Shown here in pieces: positions 1-10,380 of a stretch of DNA of 64,000 bases. The notes beneath the pieces were generated by a model. That model had not been told where the DNA came from. It saw nothing but the letters and a program-made list of their open reading frames with translations, and did not search any database. Source of the DNA: Cocos nucifera (taxonomy: Eukaryota; Streptophyta; Magnoliopsida; Arecales; Arecaceae). The position numbers and the translations under genes were made by a program. The stretch is from NCBI GenBank assembly GCA_006176705.1, contig QRFJ01000762.1, positions 310,001 to 374,000 of the forward strand, written 5' to 3'. Positions within the stretch are counted from its first letter, which is position 1. Every line of letters starts with the position of its first letter.

Positions 1-347
1 AGAATTTTCTCCATTTCTTCCTCTGGAATGCATCTTCTAATGACCTGATCTGAACAACACTTATACAAGAAGGGTTCATCCCAGAAATAATGTTTAACAA
101 TAGATAAGAACCTCTTCTTTTGTTGAAAAGAAAGACCAAGTGGAAAAACCTTACCAACCAAGTAGTTAATAATATCAGCATACCATGGAAACGTTCTACC
201 TGATATAGCATAGAGGCGTTCATCTGAAAATTCCTCCTTGATAGGGCAAATATCTAATTCCTTCTCTATGATATTTTTCAGTCTGGAAAGGTGGTCCGCA
301 ACTGAATTCTCTATGCCCTTCTTGTCCTTGATCTCCAAATCATACTC
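1..347 (-). pseudogene. Athila-1 pol continuation: end of RNase H to integrase zinc finger
   Basis: This continues the 348-1370 reading frame beyond a nonsense codon at 346-348, where the Athila-3 copy has a glutamine codon (CAA against TAA on the minus strand). Past that codon the frame stays open to the window edge. It encodes the RNase H to integrase connection and the start of the H2C2 zinc finger, as judged by the parallel open frame in Athila-2 (3728-4186). The change is a single transition, so the break looks like ordinary decay. The rest of the integrase lies outside the window. Confidence 0.8.
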
Positions 348-1370
348 TTATAGCAAAAGAATCCATCTGATCAATCTGGGTTTTGCATCTTTCTTGGTAA
401 GGAGATACTTTAGAGCTGCATGGTCGGTGTATATAATAACTTTAGATAAAATAAGATAAGAATGAAATTTATCTAATGCAAATACTACTGCCAGAAGCTC
501 CTTTTCAGTGGTTGTATATTTTTGTTGAGCTTCAGTCAAAGTGTGGCTAGCATAGTATATAGTTTGAAAAATCTTATCCTTTCTTTGACCAAGTACTGCT
601 CCTATGGCTGTGTCACTAGCATCACACATCAACTCAAAAGGTAGGGACCAATCTAGTGCTACCATAATAGGTGCCGTGACTAGCTTCTCCTTGAGGGTGT
701 TGAATGCCTGCAAACACTCATCAGAAAAATGAAAAGAAACGTCTTTACATAATAATTTAGATAAAGGTTTAGAAATTAGAGAGAAGTCTTTTATAAATCG
801 ATGGTAAAATCTAGCATGCCCCAAAAAGCTCCTAATAGCCTTAACTGAGGTCGGTATGGGTAACTTTTCGATCACCTCAAGCTTAGCTCTATCCACTTCA
901 ATATCTTTATATGAAATCTTGTGGCCTAACACTATGCCTTCTTGTACCATCAGATGACACTTTTCCCAATTTAAGACAAGATTAGTATCCTCACATCTTT
1001 GTAAAATAAGAGATAAGTTATGCAAGCATTTATCAAATGTGGATCCAAAGATAGAAAAATCATCCATAAATATTTCAAGAGAATTTTCAATCATATCATA
1101 AAAAATAGCCATCATGCATCGTTGAAAAGTAGCTGGTGCATTACATAAACCAAATGGCATTCTTCTAAAAGCAAATGTACCATAAGGACATGTAAAAGTA
1201 GTTTTCTCTTGATCCTCAGGTGCTATGGCAATTTGATTATAACCAGAATATCCATCTAGAAAGCAGTAAAAATCATGTCCAGCTAATCTTTCTAACATCT
1301 GATCAATGAATGGAAGAGGATAATGATCTTTTCTAGTTGCATCATTTAATTTTCTATAATCCATACACAC
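348..1370 (-). CDS. Athila-1 pol: reverse transcriptase and RNase H segment
   Basis: A 340-codon open stretch of the pol polyprotein. RT copies element RNA into cDNA inside the virus-like particle and RNase H removes the RNA strand. Visible motifs: the palm segment YCFLDGYSGYNQI (about residues 36-48), the catalytic FMDD at 1059-1070 (residues 101-104), and RNase H motifs LMCDASDTAIGAVLGQ (about 247) and YTDHAALKYLL (about 315). It is not an independent gene: the ATG is simply the first methionine after a frameshift. One extra base near 1398, relative to Athila-3, separates it from the upstream protease frame, and a nonsense codon at 346-348 ends it. Catalytic residues appear intact. Confidence 0.88.
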   Translation of the reverse strand: MCMDYRKLNDATRKDHYPLPFIDQMLERLAGHDFYCFLDGYSGYNQIAIAPEDQEKTTFTCPYGTFAFRRMPFGLCNAPATFQRCMMAIFYDMIENSLEIFMDDFSIFGSTFDKCLHNLSLILQRCEDTNLVLNWEKCHLMVQEGIVLGHKISYKDIEVDRAKLEVIEKLPIPTSVKAIRSFLGHARFYHRFIKDFSLISKPLSKLLCKDVSFHFSDECLQAFNTLKEKLVTAPIMVALDWSLPFELMCDASDTAIGAVLGQRKDKIFQTIYYASHTLTEAQQKYTTTEKELLAVVFALDKFHSYLILSKVIIYTDHAALKYLLTKKDAKPRLIRWILLL

Positions 1371-1389
1371 TCTCCATCCAGTAATAGTT

Positions 1390-2874
1390 CTAGTAGGAAA
1401 TTAATTCATTATTATCATTTTGAACTACAGTAATCCCACCTTTCTTAGGAACTACTTGAACAGGACTCACCCATGAACTATCGGAGATAGGATAAATAAT
1501 ACCTGCATCCAGTAGCTTGATTACCTCCTTTTTGACCACTTCTTGCATCTTGGGGTTGAGTCTTCTTTGGGGTTGGACTGTAGGCTCATAGTTGTCCTCC
1601 ATGAGAATTTTGTGCATACAAATTGAGGGACTAATTCCTTTGATGTCTGCTATGGTCCATCCAAATGCCTTTTTGTGTTTCTTTAGTACTTTTAACAACT
1701 TCTCTTCCATTAAATCTATCAAAGAAGAAGAAATAATAATAGGTAAGTGTGATGAACCTTCCAAGAAAACATATTTTAAATGAGAAGGGAGAGGTTTAAG
1801 TTCAAGAGTAGGTGGCTCTTCAATTGATGTCTTTGGAAAAGGAGTGGATGATCTTTCTAATTCTTCAAATCGTGGTCTGTATGTGCGTGGAATATATGGT
1901 CTGGCCTTTAACAATTTTATGCATTCTATTTGCCTTTCATCTTCAGCTGAACCCTCTTGTGATTGGACAATGCAAGCTTCAATAGGATCCTCAAACCTAT
2001 TTTCTAGAAAATACTCATGCACTAAATTGTCAATATCATCTATACGAAAATAAGTTTGATTATCATTGGAATGTTTAATAACTTTAAAAACATTAAAAGT
2101 AACTTGTTCATCTTGGACTCTAAGAATTAATTTTTCTTGTTGAACATCTATTAAAGCTCCTCCAGTAGCTAAAAAGGGTCTCCCTAAAATAAGGGGTACA
2201 TCATAATCTTCTTTCATATCAAGAACAATAAAATCAATAGGAAAAATAAACTTGTTTACCTTTACCAAGACATCCTCCACTATACCTCTTGGATATTTGA
2301 TGGATCTATCGGCTAATTGAAGAGTAATAGTGGTAGGCTTCGGTTCTCCTAGACCCAGCTTTCTGAAAATAGAAAAAGGCATGAGATTAATACTTGCTCC
2401 TAAATCACATAAAACTTTATCAAAACTACAATCACCAATAATGCAAGGGATAGTAAAACTCCCTGGATCTTTTAGCTTCTGTGGTAATTTATTTTGAAGT
2501 ATTGCTGAGCATTCTTCATTCAAATTTATTCTCTCATGCTCCTTCAGCTTTTTCTTATTTGTTAGGATTTCTTTGAGAAACTTGGCATACCTGGGCATTT
2601 GAGTGATAGCATCTACAAAAGGAATATTAATATGTAAATTCTTTAATATTTTGAAAAAGTTAGAAAATTTCTTATCTGGATGCTGTATTTGTCTCTCTAG
2701 GAATGGTAGTGGTGGCACGTAGGGCTTCACATTTGGATCGGACAAATTGTATACCTGGAGACCATCCATCTGCTGGTTGTTTTGGTGACTGACGAATTTT
2801 AGTTGATGGTTCCTTATTTGTAGTTGGCTCTTCAGTCTCTTTCTTCTGATGTGGCTCCTCCAGCTTTGTACCAC
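1390..2874 (-). CDS. Athila-1 aspartic protease and N-terminal reverse transcriptase
   Basis: A 494-codon open stretch. Residues 1 to about 45 are out-of-frame reading of gag; the true frame enters after a +1 shift near 2740. The retropepsin-like protease has its catalytic D-L-G-A-S at about 2392-2406 (residue 157) and the second signature LGRPFLATGGALIDV about 75 residues on. It matures the Gag-Pol polyprotein. A linker follows, then the first RT motif WVSPVQVVPKKGG near residue 465. The frame ends at a stop created by one extra base near 1398. Asp-Leu-Gly in place of Asp-Ser/Thr-Gly is usual for Athila, so the domain could have been functional. Confidence 0.87.
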   Translation of the reverse strand: MVQSWRSHIRRKRLKSQLQIRNHQLKFVSHQNNQQMDGLQVYNLSDPNVKPYVPPLPFLERQIQHPDKKFSNFFKILKNLHINIPFVDAITQMPRYAKFLKEILTNKKKLKEHERINLNEECSAILQNKLPQKLKDPGSFTIPCIIGDCSFDKVLCDLGASINLMPFSIFRKLGLGEPKPTTITLQLADRSIKYPRGIVEDVLVKVNKFIFPIDFIVLDMKEDYDVPLILGRPFLATGGALIDVQQEKLILRVQDEQVTFNVFKVIKHSNDNQTYFRIDDIDNLVHEYFLENRFEDPIEACIVQSQEGSAEDERQIECIKLLKARPYIPRTYRPRFEELERSSTPFPKTSIEEPPTLELKPLPSHLKYVFLEGSSHLPIIISSSLIDLMEEKLLKVLKKHKKAFGWTIADIKGISPSICMHKILMEDNYEPTVQPQRRLNPKMQEVVKKEVIKLLDAGIIYPISDSSWVSPVQVVPKKGGITVVQNDNNELISY

Positions 2875-3325
2875 TTCTTAGGGTGATAGCATTGACTTGC
2901 TCCCTTGGATTGGTCTCCGTGTTGCTGGGCAAGGATCCCTGAGGTCTCTCAGAGATTATCTTAGCCATTTGACCTATTTGCATCTCCAAGTTTCGAATTG
3001 CTGCTGCTTGGTCCTGTCTAAGTTTGGCTTCTAAATTTTTTATAGTTGCTTCTTGGTTTTGCATAAATTTGACCATCAGCTCTTCCATGTTGGACTTCTT
3101 TTCAGGTACTTGGAATCTCGGGGGTGGCTGTTGTGCTGCATTTTGATTACTCCATGAGAAATTTGGGTGCTGCCTCCACCCTTGATTGTATGTGTTGGAG
3201 TAGGGATTATTTTGTTGCGGCCTAAAAAAATTACCAACATAATTAGCTGTATCAGTTGCTTTAGCAAAAGGATTACCTATGTCTGGCAATTGCTCGTATC
3301 ATGTCCTCCTCCACACAGGTCACTG
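2672..3325 (-). pseudogene. Athila-1 gag, C-terminal part
   Basis: The open frame 2672-3289 encodes a Gag C-terminus: an Asn/Gln/Pro-rich stretch, then a helical Glu/Gln/Lys-rich segment with the imperfect repeats NQEATIKNLEAKL and QDQAAAIRNLEMQI, likely coiled coil. The same segments occur in Athila-3 (10117-10737), directly after a CCHC knuckle. Here the knuckle is lost: the copy breaks off near 3325 and joins integrase sequence. A one-base insertion near 2740 moves the end of gag out of frame with the protease. Confidence 0.82.
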
Positions 3326-4659
3326 TTGTGGATGATATGGGGTAGCTATTTTATGAGTGACACCATATTTTGATTAACAGTTTTTCAATTGTTTATAAAA
3401 GTGTTTACCTCCATCACTAATGATTGCTCTAGGAGTGCCAAAACATGTAAAAATATGCTTTTTTAAAAATTTGACAACTATCTTAGCATCATTAGTTGGA
3501 AAGGGTGCTGCTTCTACCCATTTTGAAAGATAATCTACAGCCACAAGTATATATTGATTTAAAAAAGAACTAGGAAAAGGTCCCATGAAATCAATACCCC
3601 AAACATCAAAAATTTCACACACAAGAATATTGTTTAAAGGCATTTTATGTCTTCTAGAGAGATTTTCAGTTCTTTGACAGCGGTCACATGAAGAGACATA
3701 AGTATGAGCATCTTTAAATAGAGAGGGCTAATAAAAACCTGATTGAAGAACCTTATAAGCTGTTCTAGTTGGGCTAAAATGTCCTTCTACCTTTCGATCA
3801 TGACAATAATGCAGAATTTTCTCCATTTCTTCCTCTAAAATGCATCTTCTAATGACCTGATCTGAATAACACTTATACAAGAAGGGTTCATCCCAGAAAT
3901 AATGTTTAATAATAGATAAGAACCTTTTCTTTTGTTGAAAAGAAAAATCAAGTGGAAAAACCTTACCAACCAAGTAGTTAATAATATCAGCATACCATGA
4001 AAACGTTCTACCTGATATAGCATAGAGGCGTTCATATGAAAATTCCTCTTTGATAGGGCAAATATCTAATTCCTTCTCTATGATATTTTTCAGTCTGAAA
4101 AGGTGGTCAGCAACTAAATTCTCTGTGCCCTTCTTGTCCTTGATCTCCAAATCATACTCTTGTAGCAAAAGAATCCATCTGATCAATCTGGGTTTTGCAT
4201 CTTTCTTGGTAAGGAGATACTTTAGAGCTGCATGGTCGTGTATTAATAATAACTTTAGATAAAATAAGATAAGAATGAAATTTGTCTAATGCAAATACTA
4301 CTGCCAGAAGCTTCTTTTCAGTGGTTGCATATTTTTGTTGAGCTTCAGTCAAAGTGCGGCTAGCATAGTATATAGTTTGAAAAATTTTAATCCTTTCTTT
4401 GACCAAGTACTGCTCCTATGGCTGTGTCACTAGCATCACACATCAACTCAAAAGGTAGGGACCAATCTAGTGCTACCATAATAGGTGCCGTGACTAGCTT
4501 CTCCTTGAGAGGGTGTTGAATGCCTGCAAACACTCATCAGAAAATGAAAAAGAAACGTCTTTACATAATAATTTAGATAAAGGTTTAGAAATTAGAGAGA
4601 AGTCTTTTATAAATGATGGTAAAATCTAGCATGCCCCAAAAAGCTCCTAGTGAAGTCGG
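3326..4659 (-). mobile_element. Athila fragment: RT end, RNase H, integrase (Athila-2)
   Basis: Minus-strand piece covering the end of RT, RNase H, H2C2 zinc finger and integrase core. It lies upstream, in element orientation, of the gag end of Athila-1, so a pol 3' half precedes a gag 5' half. This permuted order cannot come from a single insertion. At the high end the RT homology continues to about 4659 after a deletion of roughly 11 bases, then gives way to LTR sequence. At the low end the junction is near 3325/3326. The sequence is close to Athila-1 and Athila-3. Confidence 0.85.
3374..4640 (-). pseudogene. Athila-2 pol: RT end, RNase H and integrase
   Basis: Three open pieces on the minus strand: 4152-4406 (RNase H, ASRTLTEAQQKYATTEKKLLAV), 3728-4186 (RNase H end to zinc finger) and 3374-3643 (integrase core). 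The core shows the first catalytic Asp in WGIDFMGPF and the second in IISDGGKHF. Compared with Athila-3, a Trp codon near 3729 is now a stop (TGG to TAG) and small indels break the frame near 4240, 4390 and 4510. The third catalytic residue (Glu) lies beyond the break at 3326, so the integrase is incomplete. Confidence 0.85.
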
Positions 4660-4705
4660 AAAATTAAAAGCAAAAATTAAAACGTGTAGAAATTTAAACT
4701 TGGTA

Positions 4706-4730
4706 CTAAGATCTACTAGTTAGATCTTAG
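4706..4730. other. Perfect inverted repeat in the Athila LTR
   Basis: Arms CTAAGATCTA and TAGATCTTAG (10 bp, perfect) around CTAGT. The centre is itself nearly palindromic, so this is a compact potential hairpin near the broken end of the LTR. Function unknown. Confidence 0.6.
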
Positions 4731-5029
4731 CATCTACTTGCAATAAAATAAAAAATAATAATTAAAGTATAGAAATTAAATTGCAATAAAAATAAAGAGC
4801 ATAAAAATAAATATTGCATTAAAAAATTCATAATTTAAATACATAAAATAAAAAAATAAAAAAGGCTGATCTCTCATCTTGGATCGGCATTGGTGGAAAG
4901 ATGGTATAGAAGCCTAGCTCTTCTTCTCGGCATCCATTATTTTGAAGCAGCCATTAACCCATAGCTTGGCTTCACCCTATACCAAAGCTTCACCTTGATC
5001 TGAGATGTTGATTTCTAGAGGCCTGGGGT

Positions 5030-5039
5030 CCTTTTTATA
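5030..5039 (-). promoter_or_regulatory. Putative TATA box of the Athila 3' LTR
   Basis: The minus strand reads TATAAAAAGG, the same string as the TATA box in the 5' LTR (13041-13050). It is one of the best conserved points between the two LTRs. Transcription would run leftwards. Confidence 0.6.
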
Positions 5040-6214
5040 GAGCTAGAAGGGTTGGATATTTTTTCTGGAGGCAATGTGGGACTAATAGCCTTTGTAATCA
5101 TCAAAATATAAAGAAATTCAAGTAAATTTTGGATTAAAATAGCTCTAATATGAATCTGGTAAGTTTGGTGAAATCTGGCCATTCAATAGAAATCCAATGG
5201 TCCAAAAATCATCAAAATCGGATGCATATCGGCTCAGATCAAATCAGATTAAATTTTGGCCATCTGATCGCGCATTGATGGAGGAAATCTGGCTGCAAAT
5301 CATGCGTCGGGAGTCTTGATCACCATCGGGAGTGTTCTGGACCATCGGATCATCCCCTGGATCGAGCGCTGTCATTGGATAGCGATCCGCGTGAAGTCTG
5401 AAGCTGAATCAAATCCGAAAATAACCACAGCCATTCAATCTTGACTGCAAACTACCACAACCGTCTGATGGCACAATTACTGTTCCTATGGACCGCATGG
5501 ACCGGCCTCACCGTACACCATAGCCAATCAGTGCCTCTGTTGCCGAGTGAAAAGACTAGATTGCCCTATGAGCCATGATAAATTTCTGTGGACCCTTTAA
5601 GGGTCTAGGTTCGCCACGTGTTGCACTATGATTCACCGGTTTCTACTGAGCTGACAGTCCATGCCTGGATCATGGACCGACTGATGGCTTCAACAGCTGA
5701 GTCGGCTTTGATGGCTTGGCTTGCAGAGCCGACTGAGCTGTTTTCTTTTTTATTTAATTTTTTTATCTTTAAAAATTCATATCTTCTCCATTTTAGCTTC
5801 GTTTTACTTCAAATTTATTTTATTATGATCAAAAAAATAAACTCTTTCTATTGATAATAAAATTTTATTTTTAAATTTTTATTATTTTTTAATTAATAAA
5901 AATATTAATTTCTTAAAAATTATATATAAATTGATCATTAATTTTAAAAAATTAATATGAATTAATTGATAAATTAATACTTTTATTGATAAATTTATGG
6001 TACCTATCAATAATCAATACCTAACTTTATCTTGTTAGTGTGCATGTGCAATTAGAAGTGCTAATAGTCTTTTGATGATCTAAGTAGGCTGCTAAAAGTC
6101 TGACCAACTAATCTACTTTCTTTAACTTCGTTACATTCATTAGCAAATAATTCTATCTTTTATCACTTATTCAGTCTATCTTGCTCAAAGATTTTTCTTC
6201 TTGACACATTATAA

Positions 6215-6231
6215 TTTTTTTTTTTATCCCC
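6215..6231 (-). promoter_or_regulatory. Polypurine tract of Athila-3
   Basis: The minus strand reads GGGGATAAAAAAAAAAA, ending 6 bases before a TG dinucleotide (6208-6207). A purine tract just upstream of the 3' LTR primes plus-strand DNA synthesis. This is the best such tract downstream of the integrase. Confidence 0.65.
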
Positions 6232-6574
6232 TAACTTATTCTACATTATCTTAAAAGAGAAAGAAAAATAAAAGGATGCAATAAAGGATAGGAAGGAATA
6301 CACCTGATTTGGTTCAATCTGGTTCTTTAAAGCTTTGAAATTTTGCTTGAGCTCTCATTGATTTTTTTTCTACAAAATTGAAAATACACACCAAAGCAGT
6401 AAAAGAGAAATAATAAATTATTGAAAAATAAAAGAAAAGAAAAATGATCAAAACTAAAAAGAAAAGAAACAACCTATCTAGTAGTTCTGATTTATAGTCT
6501 TCAGCTTGACTTTCTTTGAGTTCTAAAGTAGATCTTGTAATTGAAATGCTTCCTTCTCCTTTTCAAAACTTTCA
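6232..6574 (-). other. Athila-3 3' untranslated region
   Basis: About 340 bp between the end of the integrase frame and the polypurine tract. It is A-rich on the minus strand's complement with runs such as AAAAGAAAAG. Some Athila elements carry an env-like frame here; I see none. Confidence 0.6.
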
Positions 6575-7829
6575 TTAATGTAATTTTTTCAGCCTGTGAC
6601 CGTTTACCTTGAAGGTACCTTTTGATTCATCAAAGATCTCTACTGCTCCATATGGAAATACCTTAGTAATTGTATAGGGACCTGTCCATCTTGATTTTAG
6701 CTTTTCTGGAAATAAATGTAGCCATGAACTATACAAGAGAACTTGCTGTCCCTTCATGGAATTCTCTTTTTACAATATGGTTATCATGCCATTTCTTAGT
6801 ACGTTCTTTGTAAATCCTGGCATTCTCATAAGCATGGTGGCAAAATTCATCCATCTCATTTATTTGCATTAACCTTGTTCTTTTTCTGCATCTTGTATAT
6901 CAAAGTTAAGAATTTTCATGGCCCAATATGCTTTATGTTCTAGCTCAACAGGGAGGTGGCATGCTTTTTCAAAGAGTAGCCTATATGGGGACATACCAAT
7001 AGGTGTTTTATATGCAGTTCTATATGCCCACAATGCATCATCTAATTTCAATGACCAAGTCTTTTCTAGATGCACTTATAGTTTTTTCTAAAATTCTTTT
7101 TAATTTCCCTATTAGACACCTCTACTTGACCACTGGATTTGTGGATGATATGGGGATAGCTATTTTATGAGTGACACCATATTTGTTTAACATTTTTCAA
7201 ATTATTTATTATAAAAGTGTTTACCTCCATCACTAATGATTGCTCTAAGGAGTGCCAAAACATGTAAAAATATGCTTTTTCAAAAATTTGACAACTATCT
7301 TAGCATCATTAGTTGGAAAGGGTGCTGCTTCTACCCATTTTGAAACATAATCTACAGCCACAAGTATATATTGATTTGAAAAAGAACTAGAAAAAGGTCC
7401 CATGAAATCAATACCCCAAACATCAAAAATTTCACACACAAGAATATTGTTTAAAGGCATTTCATGTCTTCTAGAGAGATTTTCAGTTCTTTGACAGCGG
7501 TCACATGAAGAGACATAAGTATGAGCATCTTTAAATAGAGAGGGCCAATAAAAACCTGATTGAAGAACCTTATAAGCTGTTCTAGTTGGGCCAAAATGTC
7601 CTCCTACCTTTCGATCATGACAATGATGCAGAATTTTCTCCATTTCTTCCTCTGGAATGCATCTTCTAATGACCTGGTCTGAACAACACTTATACAAGAA
7701 GGGTTCATCCCAAGAAATAATGTTTAACAATAGATAAGAACCTCTTCTTTTGTTGAAAAGAAAGACCAAGTGGAAAAAACCTTACCAACCAAGTAGTTAA
7801 TAATATCAGCATACCATGGAAAACGTTCT
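6575..7829 (-). pseudogene. Athila-3 integrase (zinc finger, core, GPY/F end)
   Basis: Open pieces 7245-7769, 6869-7075 and 6575-6757. The first holds the H2C2 zinc finger (HHCHDRKVGGH then CDRCQR) and the core start with the catalytic Asp in WGIDFMGPF. The second is the core end (LDDALWAYRTAYKTPIGMSP). The third is the C-terminal module WTGPYTITKVFPYGAVEI, the GPY/F motif of gypsy integrases, which helps strand transfer and targeting. Relative to Athila-1/2 a base is inserted near 7252 and others nearby, so the second catalytic Asp region is out of frame. The stretch 7076-7244 is homologous but frameshifted. Confidence 0.85.
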
Positions 7830-9420
7830 ACCTGATATAGCATAGAGGCATTTCATCTGAAAATTCCTCCTTGATAGGGCAAATATCTAATTCCTTCTCT
7901 ATGATATTTTTCAGTCTAGAAAGGTGGTCAGCAACTGAATTCTCTGTGCCCTTCTTATCCTTGATCTCCAAATCATACTCTTGTAGCAAAAGAATCCATC
8001 TGATCAATCTGGGTTTTGCATCTTTCTTGGTAAGGAGATACTTTAGAGCTGCATGGTCGGTGTATATAATAACTTTAGATAAAATAAGATAAGAATGAAA
8101 TTTGTCTAATGCAAATACTACTGCCAGAAGCTCCTTTTCAGTGGTTGCATATTTTTGTTGAGCTTCAGTCAAAGTGCGGCTAGCATAGTATATAGTTTGA
8201 AAAATCTTATCCTTTCTTTGACCAAGTACTGCTCCTATGGCTGTGTCACTAGCATCACACATCAACTCAAAAGGTAAGGGACCAATCTGGTGCTACCATA
8301 ATAGGATGCCGTGACCAGCTTCTCCTTGAGGGTGTTGAATGCCTGCAAACACTCATCAGAAAAATTGAAAAGAAACGTCTTTACATAATAATTTAGATAA
8401 AGGTTTAGAAATTAGAGAGAAGTCTTTTATAAATTCGACAATAAAATCCAGCATGCCCCAAAAAGCTCCTAATAGCCTTAACTGAGGTCGGTATGGATAA
8501 CTTTTCGATCACCTCAAGCTTAGCTCTATCCACTTCAATACCTTTATATGAAATCTTGTGGCCTAAACACTATGCCTTCTTGTACCATCAGATGACACTT
8601 CTCCCAAGTTTAAAGATAAGATTAGTATCCTCACATCTTTGTAAAACAAGAGTTAAGTTATGCAAGCATTTATCAAATGTGGATCCAAAGAATAGAAAAA
8701 TCATCCATAAATATTTCAAGAGAATTTTCAATCATATCATAAAAAATAGCCATCCATGCATCATTGAAAAGTAGCTGGTGCATTACATAAACCAAATGGC
8801 ATTCTTCTAAAAGCAAATGTACCATAAGGACATGTAAAAGTAGTTTTCTCTTGATCCTCAAGGTGCTATGGCAATTTGATTATAACCAGAATATCCATCT
8901 AGAAAGTACTAAAAATCATGTCCAGCTAACCTTTCTAACATTCTGATCAATGAATGGAAGAGGATAATGATCTTTTCTAGTTGCATCATTTAATTTTCTA
9001 TAATCCATACATACTCTCCATCCAGTAATAGTTCTAGTAGAAATTAATTCATTGTTATCATTTTGAACTACAGTAATTCCCACCTTTCTTAGGAACTACT
9101 TGAACAGACTCACCCATGAACTTATCGGAGATAGGATAAATAATACCTGCATCCAGTAGCTTGATTACCTCCTTTTTTGATCACTTCTTGCATCTTAGGG
9201 TTGAGTCTTCTTTGGGGTTGGACTGTAGGCTCATAGTTATCCTCCATGAGAATTTTGTGCATACAAATTGAGGGACTAATTCCTTTGATGTCTGCTATGG
9301 TCCATCCAAACGTCTTTTTGTGTTTCTTTAGTACTTTTAACAACTTCTCTTCCATTAAATCTATCAAAGAAGAAGAAATAATAATAGGTAAGTGTGATGA
9401 ACCTTCCAAGAAAACATATT
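7830..9420 (-). pseudogene. Athila-3 reverse transcriptase and RNase H, multiply frameshifted
   Basis: Open pieces: 9122-9409 (linker before RT), 8673-8861 (RT palm with FMDDFSI) and 7828-8265 (RNase H, MCDASDTAIGAVLGQ and YTDHAALKYLL). Nearly all frame breaks relative to Athila-1 are single extra bases, for example near 9076, 8860, 8752, 8690, 8611, 8340, 8285 and 7855, while substitutions are few. FMDD is intact at about 8695-8710. The excess of one-base insertions suggests sequencing or consensus error as much as decay. Confidence 0.85.
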
Positions 9421-9509
9421 TTAAATGAGAAGGGAGAGGTTTAAGTTCAAGAGTAGGTGGCTCTTCAATTGATGTCTTTGGAAAAGGAGTGGATGATCTT
9501 TCTAATTCT

Positions 9510-10380
9510 TCAAATCATGGTCTGTATGTGCATGGAATATATGGTCCTGGCCTTTAACAATTTTATGCATTCTATTTGCCTTTCATCTTCAGCTGAACCC
9601 TCTTGTGATTGGACAATGCAAGCTTCAATAGGATCCTCAAACCTATTTTCTAGAAAATACTCATGCACTAAATTGTCAATATCATCTATACGAAAATAAG
9701 TTTGATTATCATTGGAATGTTTAATAACTTTAAAAATATTAAAAGTAACTTGTTCATCTTGGACTCTAAGAATTAATTTTTTTTGTTGAACATCTATTAA
9801 AGCTCCTCCAGTAGCTAAAAAGGGTCTCCCTAAAATAAGGGGTACATCATAATCTTCTTTCATATCAAGAACAATAAAATCAACAGGAAAAATAAACTTG
9901 TTTACCTTTACCAAGACATCCTCCACTATACCTCTTGGATATTTGATGGATCTATCGGCTAATTGAAGAGTAATAGTGGTAGGCTTGGTTCTCCTAGACC
10001 CAGCTTCCTGAAAATAGAAAAAGGCATGAGATTAATACTTGCTCCTAAATCACATAAAACTTTATCAAAACTACAATCACCAATAATGCAAGGGATAGTA
10101 AAACTCCCTGAATCTTTTAGCTTCTATGTGGTAATTTATTTTGAAGTATTGCTGAGCATTCTTCATTCAAATTTATTCTCTCATGCTCCTTCAGCTTTTT
10201 CTTATTTGTTAGGATTTCTTTGAGAAACTTGGCATACCTGGGCATTTGAGTGATAGCATCTACAAAAGGAATATTAATATGTAAATTCTTTAATATTTTG
10301 AAAAAGTTAGAAAATTTCTTATCTAGATGCTGTATTTGTCTCTCTAGGAATGGTAGTGGTGGCACGTAGGGCTTCACATT
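9510..10380 (-). pseudogene. Athila-3 aspartic protease region
   Basis: The frame 9510-9926 holds the second half of the retropepsin domain (PLILGRPFLATGGALIDV) and the linker to RT. The first half, with the catalytic D-L-G-A-S near 10045, is present in the DNA but in another frame: bases are altered near 10003 and 9987 relative to Athila-1. Upstream it continues from the gag frame 10117-10737. The domain content equals that of Athila-1 residues 60-380. Confidence 0.82.

Larger units (their letters stand above)
1..3325 (-). mobile_element. Athila-type gypsy retrotransposon, partial copy (Athila-1)
   Basis: The minus strand reads gag C-terminus, aspartic protease, reverse transcriptase, RNase H and the start of the integrase zinc finger, which is the Ty3/gypsy order. 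The protease (C-D-L-G-A-S-I-N-L-M-P) and the RT motif FMDD with its surroundings are typical of the Athila lineage. The left end runs out of the window. The right end stops inside gag, just before the zinc knuckle, and joins integrase sequence of another copy near 3325. No LTR of this copy is visible. It is very similar to Athila-3 (6575-11826) but with far fewer frame breaks. Confidence 0.9.
4660..6208 (-). repeat. Athila-type 3' LTR, truncated at its distal end
   Basis: Non-coding block immediately after (in element sense) the polypurine tract of Athila-3. If it starts with TG at 6208-6207 on the minus strand, it has the expected LTR start next to the tract. It carries a TATA box (5030-5039), AT-rich ends and phrases related to the 5' LTR (for example AATACTTTTATT near 5980 and GTTAGTGTGC near 6038). 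The distal end is missing: it runs straight into RT sequence near 4660. It matches the 5' LTR at 12032-13872 only in patches, much less than expected for two LTRs of one insertion. Confidence 0.7.

Noticed and set aside
238..459. Plus-strand open frames at 238-459, 4050-4262 and 7871-8092 with the same product
   Set aside because: They recur only because they are antisense to three copies of the same Athila RNase H/integrase junction.
4660..6208. Host promoter or gene between Athila fragments
   Set aside because: TATA context, tract and AT-rich ends fit an LTR, and open frames (such as 5618-5854) have no family pattern.
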